A stretch of 64,000 nucleotides of DNA from DASVTU01 sp036387415 (GTDB lineage Bacteria > Acidobacteriota > Blastocatellia > Pyrinomonadales > Pyrinomonadaceae): NCBI GenBank assembly GCA_036387415.1, contig DASVTU010000039.1, positions 744,001-808,000 on the forward strand. Direction: 5' to 3'. Every line of letters begins with the position of its first letter. The stretch's first letter is position 1. Positions 18,374 to 27,218 of the stretch are shown one piece after another. The notes under the pieces are model-generated. The model was not told the origin of the DNA. It was given only the letters and a program-made list of their open reading frames with translations, and ran no database searches. The position numbers and the translations under genes were made by a program.

Positions 18374-18462
18374 CGTTTCGTTGAATTAGGTCGGCGCTGC
18401 TACTACAGCGAAGGCGTCACGGTCGTCTCGACAAGTTCGTCGTCATTAAGTTTGTTGTCGTT

Positions 18463-18768
18463 TTAGAAAACGCCTTCGTCTTCATCTTCCGCATCGTCGT
18501 CGGTCGGCGCGACGATGCGGCGCACGTCGTCCGTCTCGAACGCGCCGAGCGACGTGCGCCCTTCGCCGTCGCGCAGCAAAACTTCAATCCGCCGCTCCGC
18601 TTCATTCAGACGCTCCTGGCATTCGCGCGAAAGCCTCACGCCCTGCTCAAACAACGCGAGACTCTTTTCGAGCGGCAGTTCGCCGCGCTCAAGTTCGCGC
18701 ACGACGCGCTCCAAAGCCGCCAGCGACTTCTCGAAATTCTGACCCTGCTGCGTCTCCGTTTTTTTCAT
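18463..18768 (-). CDS. xseB: Exodeoxyribonuclease VII small subunit
   Basis: About 101 residues, matching the XseB family: FEKSLAALERVVRELERGELPLEKSLALFEQGVRL with a helical hairpin, then an acidic low-complexity tail (DDDAEDEDEG). It binds XseA to form the ExoVII nuclease that degrades single-stranded DNA. The ATG at 18768 has GGGTGGCGGAG just upstream and is preferred over a GTG three codons earlier. xseA lies upstream in the same direction, separated by one membrane-protein gene. Confidence 0.92.
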   Translation of the reverse strand: MKKTETQQGQNFEKSLAALERVVRELERGELPLEKSLALFEQGVRLSRECQERLNEAERRIEVLLRDGEGRTSLGAFETDDVRRIVAPTDDDAEDEDEGVF

Positions 18769-18784
18769 CTCCGCCACCCTTTTG

Positions 18785-18943
18785 AGATTGCGGATTTCGG
18801 ATTGGGGAATGCGGATTGAAAACAGTAGACAGTAGTCAGTAGAAAAGCTTTGCCGCTTGAGACGAATTTGTCTTCTTACTTTTATTCTGGCTTCTGAATT
18901 CTTGTTCTGCCAATCCGCAATCCGAAATCCGCATTCCGCAATC
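18785..18943. repeat. Compound intergenic inverted repeat (two heptamer families nested)
   Basis: The outer arms belong to the AATCCGN family (18785-18819 and 18911-18943). An AGTAGNC-family arm lies inside (18821-18846). It separates xseB from the upstream membrane-protein gene. Confidence 0.8.
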
Positions 18944-18960
18944 TGAAATGTTCCGCAATT

Positions 18961-19740
18961 CTATTGTCTTTGTCGCGCGGGTCGGCGCGTTTGGTTATCT
19001 TGCTGCTGCCGCGTGCCCGGATTGATGGGCAGGCTGCCGACGACGCGTGTGGCGATGTTGGCAGCCAGTTCGTCGTCTTTGATGCCCGTAATCTTCCAGC
19101 GCTCGCCGTCCTGCCGCATCTCCAACGTCACGGGTCGCTCGCCGTACTTGAAGACGATGGTCTTCACCGTCTCTTTCTCTTCGCCGTGTTCGTTGCCGTC
19201 GGTGATGCTCTCCCACATGCGCGGCACGCCGAGCGCAAGCAACGCAAACGGCAGACGCCCGCCCGTCTTCTCCGCCACATCTTTGACGCCGTTTGCCACC
19301 TCGGCGCGCACTTGGTCGCGCGCGTACGGCAACAACTGCGGCAACGCCGACTCAATCTGACGACGCGGCGCAGAGAGCGTGCCCATTCCGCCGACGCTCG
19401 CCAGCGCCTTGTCAATCACCTGCGGCACAAGGCTGCGCGTCACGCGGTCGGCATCAATCAGTTGCTCAATCGTCTTCACGTCGTTGTGCTGCGCCGCGTC
19501 CGCCAGCACCGCGAGCGAATAGGCCGGACTCTTCTTATAACTCTGCCACCATATGTAACCGCCCACGCCCAACAACAGAATCACCGCCGCCGCAATCAGC
19601 CCCGCGACCGACAAGATGCGTCCGCCGCGACCCAACAGACGCGGCCTGCTCCGCTTGTGCGCCGCCTCCTGCTGCATGCGGTCAACGTCGATGACGATGC
19701 GGCTCTGCTTCCGCCGACTGCCCTGTTCACTCGAAGACAT
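18961..19740 (-). CDS. Single-pass membrane protein, DUF2939-like
   Basis: 259 residues. After a basic cytoplasmic head there is one transmembrane helix (LSVAGLIAAAVILLLGVGGYIWW), then SPAYSLAVLADAAQHNDVKTIEQLIDADRV. That segment resembles the DUF2939 pattern in which a short helical repeat is followed by a small alpha-beta domain. The C-terminus is Gln/Arg-rich. I chose ATG 19740, preceded by a purine-rich stretch (AGAAGTGGGG), over an upstream in-frame start. It lies between xseA and xseB, an unusual interruption of that pair. Function is unknown; the DUF assignment is tentative. Confidence 0.6.
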   Translation of the reverse strand: MSSSEQGSRRKQSRIVIDVDRMQQEAAHKRSRPRLLGRGGRILSVAGLIAAAVILLLGVGGYIWWQSYKKSPAYSLAVLADAAQHNDVKTIEQLIDADRVTRSLVPQVIDKALASVGGMGTLSAPRRQIESALPQLLPYARDQVRAEVANGVKDVAEKTGGRLPFALLALGVPRMWESITDGNEHGEEKETVKTIVFKYGERPVTLEMRQDGERWKITGIKDDELAANIATRVVGSLPINPGTRQQQDNQTRRPARQRQ

Positions 19741-19790
19741 CTTCAGTCTACCCCACTTCTTTCCCAACAAAACTACTTCGGACAATTGCC

Positions 19791-21194
19791 TTATACATCT
19801 TCCGCTCCTTCGACACGACAATGCAATGCGCCTTCGGCGAGTCTGAGACGCAACTCGTCGCCGACGGCGACGGCGCGCGACGAGCGTACGAGTTGGCCGT
19901 CTCTGTTTTGTGCGAGGGCGTAGCCGCGTCGGAGCACTGCGAGCGGCGACAGCGCATCGAGCGAGGCCATTGCCACGTCGAGCCGCCCGCGAGCGTCGTC
20001 GAGGCGCGACTGTGCGTTGGTCTCAAGTGCGGCGCGCGAGACGGCGAGGCGCACGCGCGCGTCCGCAGCATGTTGCGCCGTCCGTGCGGGCGAGAGACGA
20101 CACGCCGCCGCGTCAACTCTGCGCCGCGCCGCCTCCGCGATGCGCGCCATCGCCCGCTCCAAGCCGCGCGACGCCGCGACGTTTGCCTCCCGCGCTTCGC
20201 GCAGACGCACGCGCACTTCATCGAAGCCGTAAGACATCGCGGCTTCCTGCACGCGTGCGCGTTCGTTGACGAGACGAAAGCGCATGGCGTGCAGGAGGTC
20301 TTGGTTGAGGCTTTCGACAAAAGCGATGATTTCATCTTCGCGTGCGGCGACGAGTTCGGCGGCAGCCGTCGGGGTCGCGGCGCGCACGTCCGCCGCGAAG
20401 TCGGCGATGGTGAAATCGGTTTCGTGTCCGACGGCAGAGATGATGGGGATGAGCGAGCCGCGAATCGCGCGTGCGACTTCTTCTTCATTGAACGCCCAGA
20501 GGTCTTCGGTGGAACCGCCGCCGCGCCCGACGATGATGGCGTCAATCGCGTCTGACGCGCGCCCGTCGGCGAGCGCATGGAGATGATGCTGATTCAACGT
20601 CTGAATCGCGCGTGCTATTTCGTGCGCCGCGCCTTCGCCCTGCACGCGCGCGGGCGCGACGAGAATGTTGACGGTGCGTGTGCGCCGCGTGATGGCGTGG
20701 AGAATGTCACGTATGGCTGCGCCCGTGGGCGACGTGACGACGCCGACGCGTCGCGGCAGAAGCGGCAGGGGTCGTTTCAGAGATTCGTCAAATAAGCCTT
20801 CCGCCGCGAGGCGTTCGCGCAACTGCTCGAAGGCCACGCGCAACGCGCCCGCGCCAACGGGGTCGAGTCCTTCAACCAGTAGTTCATACTCGCCGCGCGG
20901 TTCGTAGACCGTCAGACGCCCGCGTGCGCGCACTTGCAATCCGTCGGACGGGCGAAAGCGTATCGCGCGATTCGTGCCGCGAAAACAGGTCGCGCGAAGT
21001 TGCGCCGTCTCGTCTTTAATCGTGAAATACCAGTGGCCGGAGGTGTGCGGTCGAAAGTTGGAGATTTCGCCCTCGACCCAGACGGCGGCGAAACGGTTTT
21101 CCAACGCGCCACGCACCTGCGAAGTCAACTCCGACACGGTGAGCGGTCGCCGCTCCGTCTCGTCAAACAGGGATAGAAGTAGTGAACGTGACAT
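19791..21194 (-). CDS. xseA: Exodeoxyribonuclease VII large subunit
   Basis: 467 residues with the N-terminal OB-fold (LTVSELTSQVRGALE, VWVEGEISNFRPHTSGHWYFTIKD) and the catalytic domain with RVGVVTSPTGAAIRDIL, IIVGRGGGSTEDLWAFNEE and SAVGHETDFTIADFAADVRA. These are hallmark XseA motifs. A long coiled-coil region follows and binds XseB copies. It acts on single-stranded DNA in both directions to yield oligonucleotides. It is the first gene of an xseA - membrane protein - xseB - ispA series. Length is normal for the family. Confidence 0.95.
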   Translation of the reverse strand: MSRSLLLSLFDETERRPLTVSELTSQVRGALENRFAAVWVEGEISNFRPHTSGHWYFTIKDETAQLRATCFRGTNRAIRFRPSDGLQVRARGRLTVYEPRGEYELLVEGLDPVGAGALRVAFEQLRERLAAEGLFDESLKRPLPLLPRRVGVVTSPTGAAIRDILHAITRRTRTVNILVAPARVQGEGAAHEIARAIQTLNQHHLHALADGRASDAIDAIIVGRGGGSTEDLWAFNEEEVARAIRGSLIPIISAVGHETDFTIADFAADVRAATPTAAAELVAAREDEIIAFVESLNQDLLHAMRFRLVNERARVQEAAMSYGFDEVRVRLREAREANVAASRGLERAMARIAEAARRRVDAAACRLSPARTAQHAADARVRLAVSRAALETNAQSRLDDARGRLDVAMASLDALSPLAVLRRGYALAQNRDGQLVRSSRAVAVGDELRLRLAEGALHCRVEGAEDV

Positions 21195-21225
21195 CTTTTC
21201 GCTTCAGCCGAAAGAATACATAAAA

Positions 21226-21360
21226 CAGTAGACAGTAGCCAGTAATCAGTAGCCAGTAGAAAACCGCTTGGCGTTCGACTGTCGAAAGCTGGTTATCTAA
21301 AGCTCTCAAGCGTCAAAAAATTCAACAGGTTCTCTTGCTGGCTATTGACTACTGTCTACT
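21226..21360. repeat. Heptamer inverted repeat (AGTAGNC family) overlapping a VWFA gene end
   Basis: Arm 21226-21262 is AGTAGAC/AGTAGCC/AGTAATC tandem. Arm 21338-21360 is complementary. The second arm enters the VWFA gene: its last codons, AGT AGA CAG, and the TAG stop are repeat sequence. Confidence 0.85.
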
Positions 21361-22518
21361 TCTTCTCGCGTAGTAGCCCCGGCGATAGAGGAGGCGGAGT
21401 TTTTGTTTGCGTAGTTCGGGGTTGGTGATGTCGAGTTTGATTTGGCGGAAGGAGCCGTCGCGTTTTTTGTTGGTGGGCGAATAGGCGATGAGATATTGGG
21501 CGCGCAACTCCTGTTCGATTTGATGGAAGGAGTTGACGAGTTCTTCTTTGTCGAGGGGAAAGAAGACGCGCCCACCCGTCTGTTCGGAGACTTTGCGGAG
21601 CGCGTCGCGGTCGAGCGAGCCGACGGGAGAGTTTTCGTCGCGGATGCCGATTGAATAGACGGTGGTGTTGTGTTCGAGCGCGTAGTCAATCGCTTCCTGC
21701 CGATTAGTGTGCGCGACGGTGTTGGTGTTCTTGCTGGTGTCGTCGCCGTCGGAGAGAAGGATGATGGCGCGGCGCGTGTTCTCCGGCGTCTTGGAGAGCG
21801 TCGTGTCGATGGTCAACCAGATGCCGTTCCAGACGCCCGTATAACAGAGGATGGCCTGTTCTTCGGGGTAAAGCTCGCTGTCTTCGCAGACCGGATTGTC
21901 GAACGTGTAGAGGACTTTGACGCGGTTGATTCCTTCGTGCAACTTCGCTCGGTCGCCCGTTAGTTCCTGCTCGATTTTAATCGCTCCGGTAAACGAAATC
22001 ACCGCCGCCTGGTCTTTGCCGGGGCGCAGCACCGTATCGACAAACGCACGCGCGGCTTCCTGCTCGTCTTTGAGCACGCCTTGCTGCGATGCGCTCGTAT
22101 CGACGAGGATGACGAGCGAGAGCGGCATGTCGGTTTCTCGCTGGAAGATGGAGACGTTCTGCAACGCGCCGTCTTCGAGCACACGGATGTCTTCCTGTTT
22201 GAGCGTCGTCACGAAACGACGGTTCTTATCCAACGCCGTCAACAAGACATTGGTCAACTCCGTCTCGACGCGCTCGACATCTCCATCGTCATCATCCTGC
22301 GAAGTAGTTTTATTCTGCGGCGACGACGATGGCGATGTCGGCGTCGGACGAGTGGAAGGCGTCTGCTGCTGCGGCGTCGGCGTCGCGGATGCAGCGGGTG
22401 GTGTGGTCGTAGTCGTGGTAATGGTGCGACCGGACTGCGAGAGCGTCGTCGCGCATAGCGTCGCCAAAACTAAAAAAAGCGCCGCACACGCGCGCCACGT
22501 CTGCTTCAGAAAATGCAT
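21349..22518 (-). CDS. Secreted VWFA-related domain protein
   Basis: 389 residues from ATG 22518, which has AAGGGGAACGGGA just upstream; the longer frame to 22563 lacks a signal peptide at its start. The signal peptide has core ALFLVLATLCATTLS. A Thr/Pro/Ser-rich linker and acidic run DDDDGD follow. The von Willebrand A domain has MIDAS motif DTSAS and LSDGDDTS. It is a close paralogue of the truncated protein at the start of the window. The C-terminal SRQ and stop derive from a heptamer repeat. The protein is presumably periplasmic or exported; the ligand is unknown. Confidence 0.88.
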   Translation of the reverse strand: MHFLKQTWRACAALFLVLATLCATTLSQSGRTITTTTTTPPAASATPTPQQQTPSTRPTPTSPSSSPQNKTTSQDDDDGDVERVETELTNVLLTALDKNRRFVTTLKQEDIRVLEDGALQNVSIFQRETDMPLSLVILVDTSASQQGVLKDEQEAARAFVDTVLRPGKDQAAVISFTGAIKIEQELTGDRAKLHEGINRVKVLYTFDNPVCEDSELYPEEQAILCYTGVWNGIWLTIDTTLSKTPENTRRAIILLSDGDDTSKNTNTVAHTNRQEAIDYALEHNTTVYSIGIRDENSPVGSLDRDALRKVSEQTGGRVFFPLDKEELVNSFHQIEQELRAQYLIAYSPTNKKRDGSFRQIKLDITNPELRKQKLRLLYRRGYYARRSRQ

Positions 22519-22547
22519 TCCCGTTCCCCTTGAAGATGAATAAAAAG

Positions 22548-22650
22548 CAGTAGACAGTAGCAATAGTCAGTGGAAAAGCTTTCGTTGCATTACGCGAACC
22601 GACTCGCTTGTTCTACTGGCTACTGGCTTCTGAATTCTGACTACTGCTTT
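22548..22650. repeat. Intergenic heptamer inverted repeat, AGTAGNC family
   Basis: Arms at about 22549-22578 and 22612-22648, with words AGTAGAC, AGTAGCA and GACTACT. The spacer starts AAAAGCTTT like other members of this family. It lies between the SAM-hydrolase-like gene stop and the VWFA gene start. Confidence 0.8.
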
Positions 22651-22657
22651 TCCGTCG

Positions 22658-23455
22658 TTACTTTTCAAATTCGATTTCCACCGCATCGCCGACAGATGGA
22701 CGCTTGAAAGCTTCCCAAGCGTTGCCGCCGCGCAAGAAAAGTTCCATCCAGCGAGTCTCCGCGCCCGCGCCCGTCTTCCAGCCGCTACTGCCGGGCGCAA
22801 AAGCCATCTGCCCGTGTTCGACCGAGAAACTGCCATCGCTCACCGTCGCTTCCTGCCGCGCATCTCCGATACGCACGCGCACACGCGCGCCCGATTCGGC
22901 GTGTTCGCGCTCGTCGAGTTTGATGGTCGTTTTAAGATTGCCGTAGCCGTCGATATATGCGATGCGCGCCGTCGGCACGTCGGGTATTTCTGTGCGGTCG
23001 ATTTCTTCTGCGAGCGCATCGGGCTGTCCGAGCGCGATGGCTGCCGCCGCCGCCGGAAAGAGGTCGCGCGAACGAAACTGCGAGCCTTCCGCCGCCACCG
23101 CCGCCCAACGCAACTCATCCGCCGCTTCGCGCACAAACGCAAACGCCTCGCCCGCGTTGACGCCGATAACGCGCACGCCTGTCGGCAGACGCGCAAACGC
23201 CAGTCGCTCGCCAGCATTCTCCTCACGCGCCTCCGCCACGTCCGCACGCGGCGCGACGTTGTGATAAATAATCGTGCCCGTCGGCGCTTCGTTCATCCCC
23301 AACTGCGCCACGCAAAACCCCGCCGCCAGCGTCGAAAAGGCGGGCACCGGCGTCAACACCGGCTCCGCATCCGGCAGATACATCTTGATGCGCTGCGCCA
23401 CCTCGGCAAACGCCAAATCCCCCTGCCCGTAATCCGCAATGATATGTACTAACAA
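22658..23455 (-). CDS. SAM hydroxide adenosyltransferase (DUF62)-family protein, divergent
   Basis: 265 residues. It starts HIIADYGQGDLAFAEV and ends with an OB-like half containing ARIAYIDGYGNLKTTI, the pattern of SAM hydrolase/DUF62 enzymes that cleave SAM to adenosine and methionine. The TTG at 23455 is preferred because AGAGGGGG lies six bases upstream and the family starts at this residue. The known catalytic Asp-Arg-His triad is poorly kept: the usual VDPGVG segment reads YHNVAPRAD, and the usual FHGRD reads FRSRD. It may therefore be inactive or have another substrate. The family call is firm in the second half and weaker in the first. Confidence 0.7.
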   Translation of the reverse strand: MLVHIIADYGQGDLAFAEVAQRIKMYLPDAEPVLTPVPAFSTLAAGFCVAQLGMNEAPTGTIIYHNVAPRADVAEAREENAGERLAFARLPTGVRVIGVNAGEAFAFVREAADELRWAAVAAEGSQFRSRDLFPAAAAAIALGQPDALAEEIDRTEIPDVPTARIAYIDGYGNLKTTIKLDEREHAESGARVRVRIGDARQEATVSDGSFSVEHGQMAFAPGSSGWKTGAGAETRWMELFLRGGNAWEAFKRPSVGDAVEIEFEK

Positions 23456-23545
23456 TTGAAACCCCCTCTGCACGTGACGTTGTTGAAATCTTGGTGATGA
23501 ATGGTAACACTCCGCATTCTTCAACGTCTAAAAGACGAGGGGAGT

Positions 23546-25393
23546 TTATGGCGTGGGAGGGGCGACGCTGACCGCCGGACTGAGACGCACGGAGGCATCC
23601 TCGCGTGCGACGCGGACGCGGATACGTGCGTCGCGCGTGTCGGCGGCTTTGGATGCGTAAGTGATGGTGTAGGCCATGCGGAGTTGTGTCACCACGTCGT
23701 TATAGGCTTGCTGCAACTGGTCGAGTCGCGTAATCGGATAATAGACGCCGCCGGAGAGGCTGGCGAGTTTGCGTCCTTCTTCGTTGGCGCGCGAGGTGAC
23801 GGAGAGGAAGCGCGTGCGGAAGGGGTCGGGCGCATTGGTGTCAGAGGGAGCAGCGGCAGCGTTTGACGGAATCAAACCCGAAGGGATGTAGAGCGGATAA
23901 ATGAGCGCGCCCGATTCGAGCACGGCTTCGAGCAGTGTGTTGAAGGGGATGAAGGATTTGTTATCGTCGCCGTCGGAGAGAATGACGACCGCCGCGCGTT
24001 CGCCGCGCAGGGGGCGAAGCGTGTGCGCGAGCGTGTAAGCAAGCGAATCGTAGAGCGCGGTGCCGCCGCCCGCGTCGATTTTTTTGATGCGTTGACCGAG
24101 TAGTGCGCGGTCGGTGGTAAATTCGGAGATGAGTTGCACATCGTCGCGGAAGCTGATGATGGCGATGCGGTCTTGCGCGCCGACGGTGTTGAGAAACGCG
24201 AGCGCCGCTTTCCTGATGAAGTCCAGACGCTCCTCGACGCTGCCCGACACGTCGAGCAACAAGACGAGATTAAACGGTGCACTCGTCGGCAAGACCGACT
24301 GCACCTGTCGCTCCTGCCCGTTTTCAAAGAGCGCGAAATCTTTCTCGGTCAGGCCACCGATGGCGCGTCCGTTTCTGTCCGTGACGCTCGCATTGACGCG
24401 CGCCACGCTCTCTTCGACCGACGTGGCGACGCCGCCTTCGCGTCGGCGCGAGATGAGTTCCGGCCCTTTGATGCGCGCCGGAAGCGTCTCGGCGTAGTCG
24501 CCGACGAGACGCGGCGCGGTTTTGCGAATCGCGTCTATCAACAGAGAATCGCCGCTACGGATGATGGCGCGTGCGCTCTCGGTCAGAGCGCGTTCGCGTA
24601 AATCCGTCGGCACCATCGACGCGTCGGCGACGCCGAACAGCACCACTCCGCGTTCCGTCACCAGACGAATCTCGATGCGCGTCTCCTTTTTCGCCTTCTT
24701 ATCGCCGAAGCGTCCGGCAATCTCGTAGATGCCGCCGCGTTTCTCCTTCACCTTCGAGAGTTCCACTTCGCTGTAGAAACGCGGGCGGCTCGCCCTCCAT
24801 TGAAAGTTGTACTTCAAGGCATCGAGCGGCACGTCGGCGCGAATCGTCCCCGTGTTCGTCGCCACCTCTGCTGATTCGACATTGCCAACCACATCAACCG
24901 CGCCCTCCTCCGTCTCGACCGAGACGCGCGCACGCGCGGGCACTCGTAGTGTGATGTCGATGCGTTCGCGCTCGGCGGAGGAGGCATCTCTGCTGCGCCT
25001 GCCCGTCGCAGCAGCGTCGTTGTTCCTTACAGTGCCGCCGCTGCGACTGTTATCGACATTGAGGCCGCCGCGTTCGACATCAATCTCGGCGCGGTTGCCC
25101 TCAACCGCCGAACGCACATCCTTTTCCGCGATAGTCGCGCCACGCGTTTCGGCGCGGAGGGTAACTTTTTTGTGTTCGTCGGCAGCGATGACGGTGACGC
25201 GTCCACTGCGATTGCGAATCCGTACTTCGACGCGTTCGGGCGTGTTCAGTTCGCGCTCGATGCTCTGCTGCACCGCCGCGCCGCTCGAAACGCCGACCGT
25301 CAGCACGAACGACAAAACAAGCAAAGCAACGATTCGTTTGCGGAGATAGGGGATGCGCGCAAGGCTCTGCGCGTCGAAACTCTGATAAAACAT
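23546..25393 (-). CDS. Secreted VWA domain protein with N-terminal adhesin-like region
   Basis: 615 residues. The signal peptide has core ALLVLSFVLTVGVSS. Residues about 50-200 read like DUF4097-type beta repeats (VEVRIRNRSGRVTVIAAD). The VWFA region begins VNASVTDRNGRAIGGLTEKDFALFENGQERQVQ and contains MIDAS motif DVSGS and ILSDGDDNKS. The C-terminus has the YTITYASK strand typical of the acidobacterial VWFA family. It is the third VWA protein of the window and is longer than the others. Its partner or ligand is unknown. Confidence 0.88.
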   Translation of the reverse strand: MFYQSFDAQSLARIPYLRKRIVALLVLSFVLTVGVSSGAAVQQSIERELNTPERVEVRIRNRSGRVTVIAADEHKKVTLRAETRGATIAEKDVRSAVEGNRAEIDVERGGLNVDNSRSGGTVRNNDAAATGRRSRDASSAERERIDITLRVPARARVSVETEEGAVDVVGNVESAEVATNTGTIRADVPLDALKYNFQWRASRPRFYSEVELSKVKEKRGGIYEIAGRFGDKKAKKETRIEIRLVTERGVVLFGVADASMVPTDLRERALTESARAIIRSGDSLLIDAIRKTAPRLVGDYAETLPARIKGPELISRRREGGVATSVEESVARVNASVTDRNGRAIGGLTEKDFALFENGQERQVQSVLPTSAPFNLVLLLDVSGSVEERLDFIRKAALAFLNTVGAQDRIAIISFRDDVQLISEFTTDRALLGQRIKKIDAGGGTALYDSLAYTLAHTLRPLRGERAAVVILSDGDDNKSFIPFNTLLEAVLESGALIYPLYIPSGLIPSNAAAAPSDTNAPDPFRTRFLSVTSRANEEGRKLASLSGGVYYPITRLDQLQQAYNDVVTQLRMAYTITYASKAADTRDARIRVRVAREDASVRLSPAVSVAPPTP

Positions 25394-25458
25394 AGCGGAA
25401 TCTTACTTTGCAACGCGCCCGCGCTCAAGCATGGAAGCGCGGCTTTTTGCAAGGAGAA

Positions 25459-25726
25459 CTATGGAAAATATTTGTATATGTCTTTTCGATTCAGCAGACG
25501 AACAAAAACGACCGTCTCATCCTCAAGTGCAAGACCGAACCCGATAATCTCCTATTCTCAAACGAAAATAGTTGCCGCCGCCTCTGAGTCGTTTCAAGTT
25601 GGGTATTCCAATCAAAGAATCGGCTTGCTCAACTGTTTCAATACTCTCCCTGATGCGTTTTAATAGACTCTTGTCCTTAATACTTTTGAGGTCTTTAACA
25701 AAGCTATCTCTAAACTGCACCTTCAC
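25459..25726 (-). pseudogene. RelE/ParE-superfamily toxin gene with a single-base frameshift
   Basis: The first frame encodes a RelE-like start (KVQFRDSFVKDLKSIKD ... GNYFRLRIGDYR) and then stops early at 25523. Removing one G from the GGG at 25540-25542 restores a frame that continues FGLALEDETVVFVRLLNRKD and ends IYKYFP at 25459. That is the normal C-terminus of this family. So the gene is a full-length toxin broken by +1 base in a short homopolymer. The GTG start overlaps the antitoxin TGA stop by four bases. It could be a true inactivation, a sequencing error or a recoding site. Confidence 0.85.
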
Positions 25727-25932
25727 TGAGCGTCCTCTAAAACGGCAAACACGTCGTCGCGCGAGGCGGGTTCGCTATCTAATCCCTCTTCGATAGCACG
25801 CGCGAGAGCAATCTCTTCCAATGCTTCTTCCACGATGTCTCGCACCAAATCACGATGCTCTTCTAGGGCTTCAACGAGCGCGGACTTTAACAAATCTCTC
25901 AGCCTCTCTTCATCGAATGTCGCTAGTGCCAT
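25723..25932 (-). CDS. Antitoxin of a RelBE/ParDE-like pair
   Basis: A 69-residue, strongly acidic and helical protein (LRDLLKSALVEALEEHRDL, VEEALEEIALARAIEEG) with a DDVFAVLED tail. It lies directly upstream of, and overlapping by GTGA, a RelE-like toxin gene. Size, charge and coupling fit an antitoxin, though I cannot place its DNA-binding fold. The ATG at 25932 has GAGGAGAG at good spacing; an earlier TTG start is less likely. If the toxin is truly frameshifted, the antitoxin is an orphan. Confidence 0.75.
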   Translation of the reverse strand: MALATFDEERLRDLLKSALVEALEEHRDLVRDIVEEALEEIALARAIEEGLDSEPASRDDVFAVLEDAQ

Positions 25933-25950
25933 AAAAACTCTCCTCTTCAA

Positions 25951-26250
25951 GTACAGCTAAATTAACACTGCCGCTCGGATAAAATAAAGAATTTCGACCG
26001 CCGTTTTGCCTTCCCGTCTGATTTCTCCCGCCCCATCAATTTGACCGCACACATTTATAACAGTGACATAGAGGCGGAACGATTGAAGTTAGAGCGTTTT
26101 CGGACAAACAATGTCGCAAGCTTCGAGAAGCGGATTTTGGATGAAAGTTTGGTGTACGGCGTCGAACCAAAAGCGTTTGACAGACATCAGATAGTCTGAC
26201 ATTTTATGCCCCGCGTGTCGGCCTTTCTTCCTGTCTCCATTTTGATTGAT
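25951..26250. other. Intergenic region between divergent genes, no gene seen
   Basis: About 300 bases upstream of both the antitoxin and the peptidase gene. It is more AT-rich than the neighbouring genes. It probably holds both promoters, but I find no convincing -35/-10 pair, hairpin or heptamer repeat. Confidence 0.4.
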
Positions 26251-27204
26251 ATGCCTGAAAATAAGAGAAATGTGGTTGTCGTGTTGGTCGCTCTGGCAGC
26301 GTTGTGTGTGGCGATGACGATGGTGGCGGCGGCGTGGTCGGGTCAGAATCCGTCACCCGCGAAGACGGCGCAGACGAGCGCGAACGAGGCTCCTGAGTCG
26401 TCAACCAAACTCACCGCCGCGACGCGTCCGAGGGAAGCCGCGACGACGCGTGCGGGTTCGGCTTTCTCGTCGGCGGCGACGGAGAATGCGCTTCTTCGGC
26501 ACAATCTCAACTGGGCGTTCGGCGGCAAACAGCAGCGCGGTTGGTCGCTCTATCTACCACTGATTAACCAACTCATCGGCACGGAGAGCGAAGCCGGAAC
26601 GACGGAGTTTGCCAGTGCGCTCGCGCGTTGGCAGACGGGTGCGGGGTTGTCGTCCGCCGACGGGGTGCTCGACGACGAGACGCTCTACAAGATGGTTTCC
26701 GTCTGGCAATCGCGCCGACTCAAAGACCGCGCCTACCCGCGCGCCGACCAACTCCTGACCGCTCCGGCGTCCGATTTCTGGGACGCGACGCGCGCCCCCG
26801 AACTGCGACAGGTCGAGATTGATGCCTACATGGCCTACAAGCGCATGGTCGCCGAGGCCGCCAAAGACCCTTCGCTCGGTCTGCTGGTGACGAGCACCGG
26901 AGAGATTGACGCGTCCGAGAAGTTTCTCAAAATCGTCTCATCCTTCCGCTCGCGCGAATATCAACAGCAACTACGCCAACAGTCGCCGCATTCAGGCCGC
27001 GCCGGATTGGCCGTCAACAGCCCGCACTTCACAGGCTGCGCGCTCGACCTCTACGTCGGCGGTGAACCCGTCGAGACGAAGGACGCGAATCGCGCCATAC
27101 AGGTGCAAACGCCCGTCTACAAATGGCTCGTCCGCAACGCCCAACGCTTCGGCTTCTACCCTTACTACTACGAACCCTGGCACTGGGAATATCGCGGTCA
27201 TTGA
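26251..27204 (+). CDS. D-alanyl-D-alanine carboxypeptidase/M15B (VanY-like) peptidase
   Basis: 317 residues from ATG 26251. A transmembrane anchor or signal (VVVVLVALAALCVAMTMVAAA) precedes an Ala/Thr-rich linker. A peptidoglycan-binding-like helical region is around 75-160. The C-terminal VanY domain has the zinc ligands in SPHFTGCALDLY (S-x-H-x-x-G-x-A-x-D) and EPWHWEY. It should trim D-Ala from peptidoglycan stem peptides in the periplasm. An in-frame ATG at 26206 would add 15 residues; neither start has a strong ribosome site. A secreted protein follows 14 bases downstream. Confidence 0.88.
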   Translation: MPENKRNVVVVLVALAALCVAMTMVAAAWSGQNPSPAKTAQTSANEAPESSTKLTAATRPREAATTRAGSAFSSAATENALLRHNLNWAFGGKQQRGWSLYLPLINQLIGTESEAGTTEFASALARWQTGAGLSSADGVLDDETLYKMVSVWQSRRLKDRAYPRADQLLTAPASDFWDATRAPELRQVEIDAYMAYKRMVAEAAKDPSLGLLVTSTGEIDASEKFLKIVSSFRSREYQQQLRQQSPHSGRAGLAVNSPHFTGCALDLYVGGEPVETKDANRAIQVQTPVYKWLVRNAQRFGFYPYYYEPWHWEYRGH

Positions 27205-27218
27205 AATCTTGAATCGTC

